Source: Actinomadura rudentiformis (lineage in GTDB: Bacteria; Actinomycetota; Actinomycetes; Streptosporangiales; Streptosporangiaceae). Taken from it: 64,000 nucleotides of DNA. Each line of letters begins with the position of its first letter. Positions within the stretch are counted from its first letter, which is position 1. Location: the NCBI RefSeq assembly GCF_008923185.1, contig NZ_WBMT01000026.1, positions 1 to 64,000 on the forward strand, in the 5' to 3' direction. Shown one piece after another: positions 33,623 through 44,899 of the stretch. The notes under the pieces were generated by a model. It was not told the origin of the DNA. It did no database searches and worked only from the letters and a program-made list of their open reading frames with translations. A program made the translations under genes and the position numbers.

Positions 33623-34375
33623 CTACTTCTTCTTGCCGCCCGCGGTGGCCTTCAGGTAGTCGCTGTTGAGGCGGCTGATGAAGTCCTGCGAGATGCCCTT
33701 CGGGCAGGCCGCGGTGCATTCGCCGGTGTTGGTGCAGCCGCCGAAGCCCGCGTCGTCGTGGGCCTCCAGCATGTTGACGACGCGGTCCCAGCGCTCGGGC
33801 TGGCCCTGCGGCATCAGGCCGAGGTGGCTCACCTTGGCGCCGAGGAAGAGCGACGCGGAGCCGTTCGGGCACGCCGCCACGCAGGCGCCGCAGCCGATGC
33901 ACTCGGCGGCCTCGAAGGCCTTGTCGGCGTCCGGCTTGGGCACGGGCGTCGCGTGGGCCTCCGGCGCGGTGCCGGTCGGGGCGGTGATGTAGCCGCCGGC
34001 GGCGATGATGTCGTCGAACGCCGAACGGTCCACGACCAGGTCCTTGACGACCGGGAACGCCTTGGCCCGCCACGGCTCGACGTCGATGGTCTCGCCGTCC
34101 TTGAACTTGCGCATGTGCAGCTGACAGGTCGTGGTCATCTTCTCCGGCCCGTGCGGGGTGCCGTTGATGACCAGCGAGCACATGCCGCAGATGCCCTCGC
34201 GGCAGTCGTGGTCGAACGCGACCGGCTCCTCGCCCTTGGCGATGAGCTCCTCGTTCAGGACGTCCAGCATCTCCAGGAAGGACGCGTCGGGGGAGATGTC
34301 GTCGAGCTTGTACTCGACCATCTTGCCCTTGTCCTTCGGCCCGTTCTGGCGCCAGACGCGCAGCTTCAGTTTCAT
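33623..34375 (-). CDS. sdhB: Succinate dehydrogenase iron-sulphur subunit (second complex)
   Basis: The 250-residue protein carries the 2Fe-2S motif CREGICGMCSLVING with a later cysteine, then CIGCGACVAACPNG and CTNTGECTAACPKG for the cubane clusters. It belongs to the Bacteroidetes/Streptomyces-type SDH, different from the Sdh1 copy at 20.4 kb. Its ATG directly follows the sdhA TAG with no gap, so translation is coupled. It ends the operon. Confidence 0.94.
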   Translation of the reverse strand: MKLKLRVWRQNGPKDKGKMVEYKLDDISPDASFLEMLDVLNEELIAKGEEPVAFDHDCREGICGMCSLVINGTPHGPEKMTTTCQLHMRKFKDGETIDVEPWRAKAFPVVKDLVVDRSAFDDIIAAGGYITAPTGTAPEAHATPVPKPDADKAFEAAECIGCGACVAACPNGSASLFLGAKVSHLGLMPQGQPERWDRVVNMLEAHDDAGFGGCTNTGECTAACPKGISQDFISRLNSDYLKATAGGKKK

Positions 34376-36316
<1,941 letters not shown>

Positions 36317-36318
36317 GA

Positions 36319-37017
36319 TCAGCCCACCCATCCGAAGGTGACGGAGACGGGCACCGAGATGAAGCCGAGGGCCACCACGGCGCCGATCGTGGCGGCGAGG
36401 GCGCGCAGCGCGCGGTCGTTGCGGGGGGAGCGCAGGCCGAGGGTCTGCATCGCGCTCCACACCCCGTGCCGGAGGTGGAGCCCGACCAGCAGGACGGCCA
36501 CGATGTAGAAGAGCGTGATGTACCAGTGGGACGGCTGGAAGTCGGCGATCACGCGTTCGTAGGGGGTGGCGTCCCTGCCCTTGGGGTTCACGACGAGGAA
36601 CGTCATGTCGAGCAGGTGCCAGATCACGTAGAGCGCGATGACGATGCCGCCGTACCGCATGGTGTGGACCGCGTAGCCCTGCGCGTGCGACTTCTTCTTC
36701 GACTTGTACTTGACCGGGCGGGCGTGCGCGGCGCGCTTGCCCAGCGAGATCGCCGACCACATGTGCAGGACGATCGAGAGTGCCAGGACGACCTCGATGG
36801 CCGTCAGGACGGTGCGATAGGGGACCGCCGGCTCGCCGAGGGTGCGGAGCCAGTGCGAGTAGTGGTTGAAGTCCTCCGCGCCGTAGAAGATCTTCAGGTT
36901 CCCGACCATGTGCAGGACGAGGTACAGCACGAGGACGCCGCCGGTGACGGCCATGACCGCCTTCTTCCCGACGGTCGACCGGTAGATCGCAGGTATCGCT
37001 ATAGCCACAAATCGCAC
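36319..37017 (-). CDS. sdhC: Succinate dehydrogenase cytochrome b subunit (second complex)
   Basis: The 232-residue protein has five membrane helices with histidines in LVLHMVGNLK, IVLHMWSAIS, VIWHLLDMTF and VGLHLRHGVW, matching the di-haem cytochrome b558-type anchor. It is the quinone-reducing subunit. The start is a GTG without an obvious ribosome site; the true start could differ slightly. A LysR-type inverted repeat lies about 50 bases upstream, so regulation by the LysR protein at 31.1 kb is proposed. Confidence 0.9.
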   Translation of the reverse strand: MRFVAIAIPAIYRSTVGKKAVMAVTGGVLVLYLVLHMVGNLKIFYGAEDFNHYSHWLRTLGEPAVPYRTVLTAIEVVLALSIVLHMWSAISLGKRAAHARPVKYKSKKKSHAQGYAVHTMRYGGIVIALYVIWHLLDMTFLVVNPKGRDATPYERVIADFQPSHWYITLFYIVAVLLVGLHLRHGVWSAMQTLGLRSPRNDRALRALAATIGAVVALGFISVPVSVTFGWVG

Positions 37018-37067
37018 GGTAAGACGGGCATGCAGAACGGATCCAAGTCATCACCGCACTCGTTTCG

Positions 37068-37082
37068 ATAGCCGCAGGCTAT
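37068..37082. promoter_or_regulatory. LysR-type operator upstream of the second sdh operon
   Basis: ATAGCC-GCA-GGCTAT is a perfect inverted repeat; its outer arms ATAGC/GCTAT with five-base spacing equal those at 31099-31113 in the lysR promoter. Confidence 0.7.
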
Positions 37083-37309
37083 GAACGGTGCGGCACCGGG
37101 CTTTCCGCCTTCTTCACCGGACCCGAAGGTGAGAGACCTCACAAGCCCTGCAGGAACTTGCAGAGACCCCGGCCACGCACGCGAGCGCGCTACCTGAGCT
37201 GGAGTGAGCGCCAGCGAAGCCTCACGCGAAGATCGCGAAGCGATGTCGCCCTCCCGCTACACCCCCCGCCCAGCCGCCCTCTCAACGGACAAGCTTCGCT
37301 TGGCTCGCC
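37083..37309. other. Intergenic region between sdh and phosphatase genes
   Basis: Nothing convincing is seen except scattered GCGAAG motifs around 37212-37245. The sdh promoter lies to its left and the phosphatase 3' end to its right. Confidence 0.4.
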
Positions 37310-37362
37310 GCTTTTGCGGTTCGGGTCCGAGCCGCCAGGCGAGGGTCCGAGGCCGTAAAAGC
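37310..37362 (-). terminator. Long-loop inverted repeat after the phosphatase gene
   Basis: GCTTTTGCGG and CCGTAAAAGC pair at 9 of 10 positions around a 33-nt loop that holds two GGGTCCGAG copies. It ends 15 bases past the phosphatase stop and may be its terminator. Confidence 0.4.
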
Positions 37363-37376
37363 AATCAACACAGGGG

Positions 37377-38588
37377 TCAAGGCCGAGAAAGAACAAGTAC
37401 GGCGAGGTCGTCGGTGAGAGCGTCGCCGTTGAGCTCCTCGACGCGGGTGACGAGCTCGTCGATCAGGCCGCGGCCGGTGGCGCCGCGGGCGCGGGCCTGC
37501 GCGGCCAGCTCGACCAGGCCCTCGGTGCCCAGGCGGTGGGCGCCGTCGCCGACGCGGCCCTCGATCAGGCCGTCGGTGTAGAGCATCAGGCTCCAGGACG
37601 ACTCGCCCAGGTCGATCTCGGTCGTGGGCCATTCGGCGCCGGGGACCAGGCCGAGGGCCGGGCCGTGCGCGTACTCCGGGAGCGCGCCGACCTCGAGCTC
37701 GCCCTTGTCGTCCGCCCTGAACAGCAGCGGTGCGGGGTGGCCCGCCAGATGCATGCGGGCGGTGCGGCGGGACGGCGCGATCGTGACCATGCAGAGCGTC
37801 GTGAAGATCTCTTCGCTGCGCCGTTCGTGCCCGAGGACGGTGTCGAGGGTGCCCAGGAGCTGCTCACCGGAGTGCCCGGCCAGCACCAGCGTCCGCCAGG
37901 CCATCCGCAGTTGGACGCCGAGTGCCGCCTCGTCCGGCCCGTGGCCGCAGACGTCGCCGATCATCAGGTGCACCGCGCCGCCCTCGGTCTGCACCGTGTC
38001 GTAGAAGTCACCGCCCAGCAGCGCCCGGCGGCGGCCCGGCCGGTAGCGGGTGGCGTGCCGCAGCGTCGGGTCGTCGATCAGCGGGACGGGCAGCAGGCCG
38101 CGCTCCAGGCGGGCGTTCTCGCGGCCCATGATGCGGGCCTCGACGAGCCGCCGCTCGGTCTCCTCGGCGCGCTTGCGCTCGACGGAGTAGCGGATGGCGC
38201 GGGCCAGCAGCGGCCCGTCCACCTCCTGCTTGACCAGATAGTCCTCGGCGCCCGCCGCGACCGCCTGGACACCGAGATGGGCGTCGTCGATGCCGGTCAG
38301 CACCACGACCGCGGCCCGTTCGGACAGTGCCAGCACCTGGCGGAGTCCCTCGATGCGGTTGATGCCGGGCGCGGAGAGGTCGACGATGATGCACTGCGTG
38401 CGGCGGGTCAGCTTCCGGCGCGCGACCTCGAGATCCTCCGCGACGGTGATCTGTACGGTGAGGCCGGTCTCGGCGAGCATCTTCTCGACCAGGAACACGT
38501 CGGCCGAGTCATGGCCGATGAGGAGCAGGTCGATCCTGTCCTCGGTGCCCTGGGCGACGGGATGCGGGTGATGGCTGATGGTGCTCAC
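37377..38588 (-). CDS. Response-regulator receiver fused to SpoIIE-type PP2C phosphatase
   Basis: The 403-residue protein joins a receiver domain (DLLLIGHDSADVFLVEKML, phospho-acceptor Asp in IIVDLSAPG, TGIDD, and Lys in DYLVKQEVD) to a short coiled coil and a SpoIIE/PP2C-type phosphatase (GGDFYDTVQ, MIGDVCGHGPDEA, HPAPLLF, LMLYTDGLIEGR, LTDDLAVLVL). The metal-binding aspartates are intact. It likely removes Ser/Thr phosphate from an anti-sigma-factor antagonist under control of a histidine kinase not in the window. Start GTG 38588 is chosen by domain limits. Confidence 0.92.
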   Translation of the reverse strand: MSTISHHPHPVAQGTEDRIDLLLIGHDSADVFLVEKMLAETGLTVQITVAEDLEVARRKLTRRTQCIIVDLSAPGINRIEGLRQVLALSERAAVVVLTGIDDAHLGVQAVAAGAEDYLVKQEVDGPLLARAIRYSVERKRAEETERRLVEARIMGRENARLERGLLPVPLIDDPTLRHATRYRPGRRRALLGGDFYDTVQTEGGAVHLMIGDVCGHGPDEAALGVQLRMAWRTLVLAGHSGEQLLGTLDTVLGHERRSEEIFTTLCMVTIAPSRRTARMHLAGHPAPLLFRADDKGELEVGALPEYAHGPALGLVPGAEWPTTEIDLGESSWSLMLYTDGLIEGRVGDGAHRLGTEGLVELAAQARARGATGRGLIDELVTRVEELNGDALTDDLAVLVLSRP

Positions 38589-38894
38589 AGAGGTACCGGT
38601 TTCCGGACTTGGCTGGGATGGCGGTGGCGATCGTTGACAAGGCGGCGCCCACAACGGTCTGGCCGCGGCGGAGACCCCCACGGGGCCAAGTCCGGCGGAA
38701 CGGACCGCGCCGGGGAGGCGGCTGCTGCTTAGCCGCCGGGGTCCCGGCTCATGGAGCGGAGAAAAACGTCGCTCCGTACTGCACCGACCATAGCGTCTCT
38801 GATCACGATTGTGCATCCCTGGAGGGCGTCTTACGGCTTGTGTCGGCGATGTAGTCCTTGGGGGCAAAGATCCGTTCCGCCGCACCTGCTCGGC
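38589..38894. other. Intergenic region between phosphatase and S9 peptidase genes
   Basis: This 306-nt gap should hold the phosphatase promoter (minus strand) and the peptidase 3' end. It has one modest hairpin, GGCGGCT/AGCCGCC at 38717-38737, and no recognisable gene. Confidence 0.45.
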
Positions 38895-40973
38895 TCAGGA
38901 CAGGTTGCGTTTGAGGAAATCAACCTGAATGTGGAGGAGGTTCTCGGCGACCACTTCTTGGGGGGTCATGTGGGTCACTCCTGAAAGGGGGAGGACGTTG
39001 TGCGGGCGGCCTGCGGCCAGGAGGGCCGAGGAGAGGCGCAGGGTGTGGGCCGCGACCACGTTGTCGTCCGCCAGGCCGTGGATGATCAGTAGCGGGCGTT
39101 CGAGCTTCCCGGCGTCCTCGATGAGGGAGTTGGACGTGTAGTTGTCCGGCTCCTCGCCGGGCTGGCCGAGGTAGCGCTCGGTGTAATGCGTGTCGTACAG
39201 CGTCCAGTCGGTGACGGGTGCCCCGGCGACGCCCGCGTGGAACACGTCGGGGCGGCGCAGGACCGCCAGCGCCGCGAGCCAGCCGCCGAACGACCAGCCG
39301 CGGATGCCCACGCGGTCGAGGTCGAGTGCCTCAGGGTGGCGGCGGGCGGCCTCCTCCAGCGCGGTCACCTGGTCCTCCAGGACCGGGCCGGCGAAGTCGC
39401 CGTGGACCGCGCGGTCCCAGGAGGGGCCGCGGCCGGGGGTGCCGCGCCCGTCCGCGATGACCACGGCGAAGCCCTGGTCGGCCAGCCACTGCGCCTCGCA
39501 GTAGGCGCGCCGCACCGCCAGCACCCGCTGGGCGTGCGGGCCGCCGTACGGGTCCATCAGCACGGGCAGGCGCCCGTGGTCTGGCTCCCAGCCGGTGGGC
39601 AGCATCACGGCGGTACGGATCTCGCGTTCTCCAGCACGCAGGAGTTCGACGTTCGGCGTGATGACCGGGGTCTCGGCTCGGGACTCGATCGGGTGTGCCC
39701 CGTTCGCCGTGCGGACCTCGACGGTGACGCCGTGCCGGTCCAGCAGGGAGCCGCTCAGCACGGTGGTCTTGCCGGAACGTGTCCCGTTGAAGACGCCCTG
39801 GCCCGCCGTCAGCCGGGTGACGCCGTCATTGCCGTACACGTAGACGTGCACCTCGGTCGGCTCCTCCGACCCCGTGAACAGGATCGAGTCGCCCTCCACG
39901 CCCAGGACCGACCGCACCTGCAGCCCGCCCGGCGTGACCGGCTCGCCCCCGACGGTGATCCGCCGGGTCTCGGTCTCCCGGTCCTCGGCCACCCACACCA
40001 GGTCGCCGTTGCCCATGCGGGCGGGGAGCCCGGGCACGATGTCGGTCCAGACGGGGTCGTGCCCGGCGTGCAGCAGAACGGTCTCGCCGTTCGACGGATC
40101 GACCTTGAGGACGCGCTGGGCCCGCTGGTCACGCGACTGCACCACGATCAGCAGCCCTCGCCTGTCCCATGACGCGGTCACGACGTAGGGAAACTCGCCG
40201 CGATCCCACGCCACGCCGACCCGCCGGCCGTCCACCTTGAGCAGGACGAGCGACACGATCGCGTTGGGCGTGCCCGCCGCCGGGTACGCGATCTCGGTCG
40301 CTGGCCGCTCGGGATTGGCGGGGTCGGCGATGGACCAGCGGTTCACCGGGGTCTCGTCCACTCGCGCGGCCAGCAGCGAGCCGCCGTCAGGCGCCCACCA
40401 GTAGCCGCGCATCCGGTCCATCTCCTCGGCGGCCACGAACTCGGCCAGCCCGTACGACACCTGGTCGCTCTCAGGCGTGACCAGCGCCTCGTCCTCGCCG
40501 CCGGCAAGTTCGATGACGCGCAGCGTGCGGCCGGAGACGTAGGCCACCCGGCGCCCGCCGGGGTCGAGCCGCGGGTCGAACACCGGGGTCTGCGCCTCAA
40601 GGCCGCGCACCGTCCCGGCCCGCAGGTCGGCGATGAACAGCTGCCCGCCGAGCGTGAACACGGCCTGCCGCACCTCGCGGTCCACGGCGTACCCGACGAT
40701 GCCGCCGGCCTGCTCCCGCGCGCGCTCGCGCCGGGCGCGCTCCTCCGCCGGCAGCTTCTCCTCGCCCGGCACGTCCAGCGCGGCCGGATCGGCGATCAGC
40801 CGCTCCGTTCCCGTCGCGGTGTCGAGCGTCCACAGGCAGGTGACCGGGTCGTCCCCGGCCTTCGTCCGCAGGAACACCACGTACGACTCGTCCGCCGCGA
40901 TCTGGAAGGCCCGCGGTACCCCGAGGGTGAACCGGCGGGTGCGAGCACTCTGCCGTGGATAGCTGATGGTCAT
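38895..40973 (-). CDS. S9 prolyl oligopeptidase (DPP-IV-like)
   Basis: The 692-residue protein has an N-terminal beta-propeller (FIADLRAG, VFDPRLDPGGRRVAYVSG, YWWAPDGGSLLAARVDETPV) containing the EEMDR helix that in DPP-IV binds the substrate amino end, and a C-terminal alpha/beta hydrolase with the nucleophile in RGWSFGGWLAA, the acid in HGLADDNV and His in LSGVTHMT. This predicts a dipeptidyl-peptidase acting after proline. No signal peptide; cytoplasmic. Start ATG 40973 lacks a clear ribosome site. Confidence 0.9.
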   Translation of the reverse strand: MTISYPRQSARTRRFTLGVPRAFQIAADESYVVFLRTKAGDDPVTCLWTLDTATGTERLIADPAALDVPGEEKLPAEERARRERAREQAGGIVGYAVDREVRQAVFTLGGQLFIADLRAGTVRGLEAQTPVFDPRLDPGGRRVAYVSGRTLRVIELAGGEDEALVTPESDQVSYGLAEFVAAEEMDRMRGYWWAPDGGSLLAARVDETPVNRWSIADPANPERPATEIAYPAAGTPNAIVSLVLLKVDGRRVGVAWDRGEFPYVVTASWDRRGLLIVVQSRDQRAQRVLKVDPSNGETVLLHAGHDPVWTDIVPGLPARMGNGDLVWVAEDRETETRRITVGGEPVTPGGLQVRSVLGVEGDSILFTGSEEPTEVHVYVYGNDGVTRLTAGQGVFNGTRSGKTTVLSGSLLDRHGVTVEVRTANGAHPIESRAETPVITPNVELLRAGEREIRTAVMLPTGWEPDHGRLPVLMDPYGGPHAQRVLAVRRAYCEAQWLADQGFAVVIADGRGTPGRGPSWDRAVHGDFAGPVLEDQVTALEEAARRHPEALDLDRVGIRGWSFGGWLAALAVLRRPDVFHAGVAGAPVTDWTLYDTHYTERYLGQPGEEPDNYTSNSLIEDAGKLERPLLIIHGLADDNVVAAHTLRLSSALLAAGRPHNVLPLSGVTHMTPQEVVAENLLHIQVDFLKRNLS

Positions 40974-41152
40974 GACAAAGAAGTCTGCCAGCAGCCCTCT
41001 CGTGGTCATCCCACCGAGGCATGTTCGGCTGCGGAAAATCGATCCACTTTGCCAGCATCCGCCGGTAATGTTCTCGATCATCGCAGCCGGACGATCATCC
41101 GTCCGGCTCCCGGCCCCCGCCCCGGGAAGACCGATTCTCCGAAAGGGAAGGC

Positions 41153-42292
41153 ATGACCTTTCTCAAACGGTCCCTGTTCACCGGTGCGGCGGGCGCGTTG
41201 GCCCTGGCCGCCATGGCTCCTGCCGTGCAGGCCGCGCCCGCGCCCGGGTGGCGCGTCAGCAACGTGACCACCGTCCCGACCGCCGGGGACGCCCGGCTGT
41301 ACGACGCGGCGGCCACCGGCTCCAAGGGCGCGTGGGCGGCCGGAACCCTACGCCGCGGTCTCGGCAAGTACGAGATGTTGCTCAAGCGCTGGAACGGGAA
41401 GACCTGGACCCAGGTCACGGTCCCCGCCTCCCTGGCGCCGCGGGCGAACGCCCGGCTGACGAACGTCGCGTCCGGCGCTCCGAACAACGTCTGGGCCTTC
41501 GGCGTGGCGACGCACCGGCCCGCCCAGGACGAGGGCGTGGTGTTCGGCGTCCACTGGAACGGTGTCAAGTGGTCCCGCAAGGTCTTCCCGGCCCAGGTGA
41601 AGAGCATCAGCCAGGTGGCGTCGATCGGCCCACGCGGTCAGGTCCTGTTCATCGGACGCGGCGCCTGCGCGGCCTGGACGTGCAAGCCGATCGCCCAGCG
41701 CTTTGACGGCAAGGCGTGGAAGGCGTTCCGTGTGCCGGCGGGTATCGGCGTGGCGCACGTACGTTCGGCCAAGGACATCTGGGCGACGGTCAATCTGGCC
41801 AACGGCCGCAAGACGCCGCTCACCAAGAACACCCTGGCCCACTGGAACGGCAAGAAGTGGCGCTACATCCCGCGGCCGAAGCTCACCAGCACGGGCAAGC
41901 GCATCTGGCAGTTCACTGACATCCACGCCCGCAACTCCAAGAGCGTCTGGGTCTCGGTCGCCGGATCCAGCCTGGCCGAGGGCCACCTGCCCGGCGCCTA
42001 CCTGGGTCGATGGGACGGCAAGCGCTGGAAGTTCGTCAAGGTCAACGGCAAGGACAGCCTGCACCACATCGAGAGCGACGGCGGCAGCGGCTTCTGGGCG
42101 CAGTCCTGGGACGCCGTCCTCCTCCACTATGTGGGCGGCAAGGTGACTGCCCGGATCAAGGCGCCGGGCGCGGGCGAGGGCACGATCAGCTCTCTCCTGC
42201 GGATTCCCGGGACACGCTCGTTGTGGGCCACCGGCACGGTGCGCAACAGGGAGAATTGGGACACCGGTGTGATCTGGAAGTACGGGGCCTGA
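41153..42292 (+). CDS. Secreted propeller-like protein with W-N-G-K-x-W repeats
   Basis: The 379-residue precursor has a signal peptide (LKRSLFTGAAGALALAAMAP, then AVQA). The mature protein repeats a W-x-G-K-x-W element (KRWNGKTWTQVT, HWNGVKWSRK, HWNGKKWRYIP, RWDGKRWKFVK), each preceded by VW(A/V)FG or SKSVWVSV strands, as in galactose-oxidase-like or photosystem-assembly-like propellers. Found widely as unknown secreted proteins of actinomycetes. A strong terminator follows. Confidence 0.78.
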   Translation: MTFLKRSLFTGAAGALALAAMAPAVQAAPAPGWRVSNVTTVPTAGDARLYDAAATGSKGAWAAGTLRRGLGKYEMLLKRWNGKTWTQVTVPASLAPRANARLTNVASGAPNNVWAFGVATHRPAQDEGVVFGVHWNGVKWSRKVFPAQVKSISQVASIGPRGQVLFIGRGACAAWTCKPIAQRFDGKAWKAFRVPAGIGVAHVRSAKDIWATVNLANGRKTPLTKNTLAHWNGKKWRYIPRPKLTSTGKRIWQFTDIHARNSKSVWVSVAGSSLAEGHLPGAYLGRWDGKRWKFVKVNGKDSLHHIESDGGSGFWAQSWDAVLLHYVGGKVTARIKAPGAGEGTISSLLRIPGTRSLWATGTVRNRENWDTGVIWKYGA

Positions 42293-42307
42293 CGGACCAG
42301 TTTAAAG

Positions 42308-42347
42308 ATCATGGGTTGTTCCCCGTGGATGGGGAACAACCCATGAT
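42308..42347 (+). terminator. Very strong hairpin terminator
   Basis: ATCATGGGTTGTTCCCC and its perfect complement form a 17-bp stem with a six-base loop, followed by TGCGTTTT. Confidence 0.93.
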
Positions 42348-42415
42348 TGCGTTTTAAGGTCGCGTAGGCTCAAGGCTTCCACTTTTACGCAACGTCACCT
42401 CAGAGGAGAAGGTCC

Positions 42416-43873
42416 ATGCCGGAACTACAGCCGGGTGATCCACGGCGGCTGGGTTCGTACGAACTGCTCGAACGCCTCGGAGAGGGTGGCCAGGGCGTCG
42501 TCTACCTCGGCAGGGACGCCTCCGGGAACAACGTCGCGATCAAGCTGCTGCGAGCCGATCTGACCGAGGACGAGTCGGCGCGCCACCGCTTCGTGCGGGA
42601 GGCGCAGGCGGCCAAGCAGGTCGCCCGGTTCTGCACGGCGCAGATGATCGAAGCCGACATGGTCGGGGACCAGCCGTACATCGTCAGCGAGTACGTGCCC
42701 GGACCGAGCCTGTACAAGCAGGTCAAGGAGCAGGGGCCGATCGCCGGCGCGGCGCTGGAGCGGCTCGCGATCGGCACCGCGACCGCGCTGGTCGCCATCC
42801 ACCAGGCCGGGATCGTGCACCGCGACTTCAAGCCGCACAACGTGCTGATGGCGCCGGACGGGCCGCGGGTGATCGACTTCGGCATCGCGCGGGCGCTGGA
42901 CGCGGGCCAGACCGCGGCGACCAAGGCCATCGGCACGCCCTCGTACATGGCCCCCGAGCAGGTGGCGGGCGCCACGCTCACCGAGGCCGTGGACGTCTTC
43001 GCCTGGGCCGCGACCATGGTCTACGCCGCGACCGGGACGCCGCCGTTCGGCGACGACACCGTGATGGCCGTGATCAACCGCGTGCTGCACGAGGCGCCCT
43101 CGGTCGAGGGCGTGCCGGCGGACCTGCGCGGGCTGATCTCGGCCTGCCTGGTCAAGGAGCCGGAGCGGCGGCCGACCGCGCAGCAGATCATGATGACGCT
43201 GATCGGCACCGGGCCGCAGGAGACCCGGATGGACGACGCGGCGCAGGCCACGAGGATGATGGCGGCGGGCGCCGCCGGGGCCGCGGGTGGAGCCGCGGGG
43301 GTGTCGGCAGCGGATCAGACGATGGCCTACGACCAGCGTACGCAGCGCATGGGGGCGGCGGGCGGCGCCACGCTCCCGGGGGCGGCCCCGCCGATGCCGC
43401 CGGCCAGGCCGGGCTACTACCAGCCGGAGCGCAAACGCAACGCCTGGCCGATCGTCGCCGGGGTCGGGGCCATCCTCCTCATCGCGGTCATCGTCGGTGT
43501 GGTGATGGCGTCCACCGGCGACAACAAGCCGGACACCCCGGTGGCGCCCACGACCAGCGAATCCGAGCCCGACTCGCCGACCGAGGACCCGACGACCGAG
43601 GCGCCGCCGACCAGCGACACGCCGACGCGGGAGCCGACGACCGAGCCGACGACCGAGCGGCCGCCGACGTCCGAGGCGCCGACCACGCCGCCGACCTCGG
43701 AGGAGCCGACCACGCCGCCGCCCTCCACGCCTTCCAGCCCGCCCACGACCGGCGGTGGCGGTGGCGGTGGTGGTGACGGTGGTGGTGACGGTGACGGCGG
43801 TGGCACCGGTGGCGGTGGCGGTGGCGGCGACCCCGGCACAGGCACCGGCAACAACACTGGCGGCGGTTCGTAG
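42416..43873 (+). CDS. Membrane Ser/Thr protein kinase with disordered extracellular tail
   Basis: The 485-residue protein has an N-terminal kinase domain (ERLGEGGQGVVYLG, NVAIKLL, HRDFKPHNVLM, VIDFGIARA, SYMAPEQVAG), a juxtamembrane linker with alanine/glycine runs, one membrane helix (WPIVAGVGAILLIAVIVGVV, about residues 343-363), and a Thr/Pro/Glu-rich then glycine-rich extracellular tail with no PASTA or other sensor fold. The catalytic loop has Phe in place of the usual Leu after HRD. ATG 42416 has GAGGAGAAGG upstream. It may phosphorylate FHA or envelope proteins. Confidence 0.93.
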   Translation: MPELQPGDPRRLGSYELLERLGEGGQGVVYLGRDASGNNVAIKLLRADLTEDESARHRFVREAQAAKQVARFCTAQMIEADMVGDQPYIVSEYVPGPSLYKQVKEQGPIAGAALERLAIGTATALVAIHQAGIVHRDFKPHNVLMAPDGPRVIDFGIARALDAGQTAATKAIGTPSYMAPEQVAGATLTEAVDVFAWAATMVYAATGTPPFGDDTVMAVINRVLHEAPSVEGVPADLRGLISACLVKEPERRPTAQQIMMTLIGTGPQETRMDDAAQATRMMAAGAAGAAGGAAGVSAADQTMAYDQRTQRMGAAGGATLPGAAPPMPPARPGYYQPERKRNAWPIVAGVGAILLIAVIVGVVMASTGDNKPDTPVAPTTSESEPDSPTEDPTTEAPPTSDTPTREPTTEPTTERPPTSEAPTTPPTSEEPTTPPPSTPSSPPTTGGGGGGGGDGGGDGDGGGTGGGGGGGDPGTGTGNNTGGGS

Positions 43874-43904
43874 GCCACACATCCGTTCCGGGCTGCGGCG
43901 TTAG

Positions 43905-43910
43905 TACGCT
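43905..43910 (+). promoter_or_regulatory. -10 element of mshB
   Basis: TACGCT lies eight bases before ATG 43919 with no ribosome site between, suggesting a leaderless or nearly leaderless mRNA. Confidence 0.45.
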
Positions 43911-43918
43911 CGTTACCT

Positions 43919-44869
43919 ATGAACCAGCCGCGGATCCTGTTCGTCCATGCGCACCCGGACGACGAGTCCATCGGGACCGGTGCGTCCATGGCCAAGTACG
44001 CGGCCGAGGGCGCCCATGTCACCCTCGTCACCTGCACGCTGGGTGAGGAGGGTGAGGTCATTCCCGAGGAGTTGCGCCACCTGGCCTCCGACAAGGAGGA
44101 TCGCCTCGGCGAACACCGGATCGGCGAGCTGGCGGACGCCTGCGCGGCGCTGGGCGTGGCCGATCACCGGTTCCTCGGCGGCGCGGGGCGCTGGCGTGAC
44201 TCGGGGATGATGGGCGGCTCCACCAACGACGACCCGCGCTGTTTCTGGCGCGCCGACGTCGACGAGGCGGCGGGCGAGCTCGTGAAGATCATCCGCGAGG
44301 TACGCCCGCAGGTGATCGTCACGTACGACGAGCGCGGCAACTACGGGCATCCCGACCACATCCAGGCCCATCGGGTGGCCTGGCGGGCGTTCGAACTGGC
44401 CGCGGACCCCGCCTACCCGGCCCTCTCTCCGGGCCCCGCCTCCGCAGACCCCTCTTCGCCCCCCGCCGAAACGGGCGGTGAGCCGTGGCAGGTGGCGAAG
44501 TTCTACGCGTACGCGACGCCCCGCACGGTTTTGGCACGGGCCATCGCGGTGATGCGCGAGGCCAAGCTCCCGTTCGACCGGGTGGCCGGGCTGGACGAGC
44601 TGGGCTCGGGCGTACCCGACGACCGGATCACCACCATGGTCGACGCCCGGCCCTACCTGCCCGCGAAGCTTGCCGCCCTCCGCGCCCACCGCACCCAGGT
44701 GGTGGTGGCGCCGGACGAGGTGGGACCGTTCTTCGCCCTGTCGAACGGCCTGGGCCAGCAGGCCTTCGGCACCGAGTTCTTCATCCTGCTGGCGGGGGAG
44801 CGCGGCCCGGCGGCCCCCGGCGGCCGGGAGACCGACCTGTTCGCCGGACCTGCCACGCAGCAGAGCTGA
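43919..44869 (+). CDS. mshB: N-acetyl-GlcN-inositol deacetylase MshB (mycothiol synthesis)
   Basis: The 316-residue enzyme has the zinc-binding AHPDDESIGTGA motif and the NYGHPDHIQAHRVAW motif of the LmbE-like deacetylases, with the MshB-specific GAGRWRDSGMMGGSTNDDP segment. MshB removes acetate from GlcNAc-Ins, the second-to-third step in mycothiol synthesis; the homologous Mca would detoxify conjugates but lacks this pattern. It is followed at 30 nt by a small membrane-protein gene, an arrangement also seen in mycobacteria. Confidence 0.9.
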   Translation: MNQPRILFVHAHPDDESIGTGASMAKYAAEGAHVTLVTCTLGEEGEVIPEELRHLASDKEDRLGEHRIGELADACAALGVADHRFLGGAGRWRDSGMMGGSTNDDPRCFWRADVDEAAGELVKIIREVRPQVIVTYDERGNYGHPDHIQAHRVAWRAFELAADPAYPALSPGPASADPSSPPAETGGEPWQVAKFYAYATPRTVLARAIAVMREAKLPFDRVAGLDELGSGVPDDRITTMVDARPYLPAKLAALRAHRTQVVVAPDEVGPFFALSNGLGQQAFGTEFFILLAGERGPAAPGGRETDLFAGPATQQS

Positions 44870-44886
44870 GCGGCCGCACACCCGGA

Positions 44887-44892
44887 TACTCT
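44887..44892 (+). promoter_or_regulatory. -10 element upstream of the DUF6113-like gene
   Basis: TACTCT is followed by exactly seven bases and GTG 44900, so the membrane gene may have its own leaderless promoter as well as readthrough from mshB. Confidence 0.4.
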
Positions 44893-44899
44893 GACGACC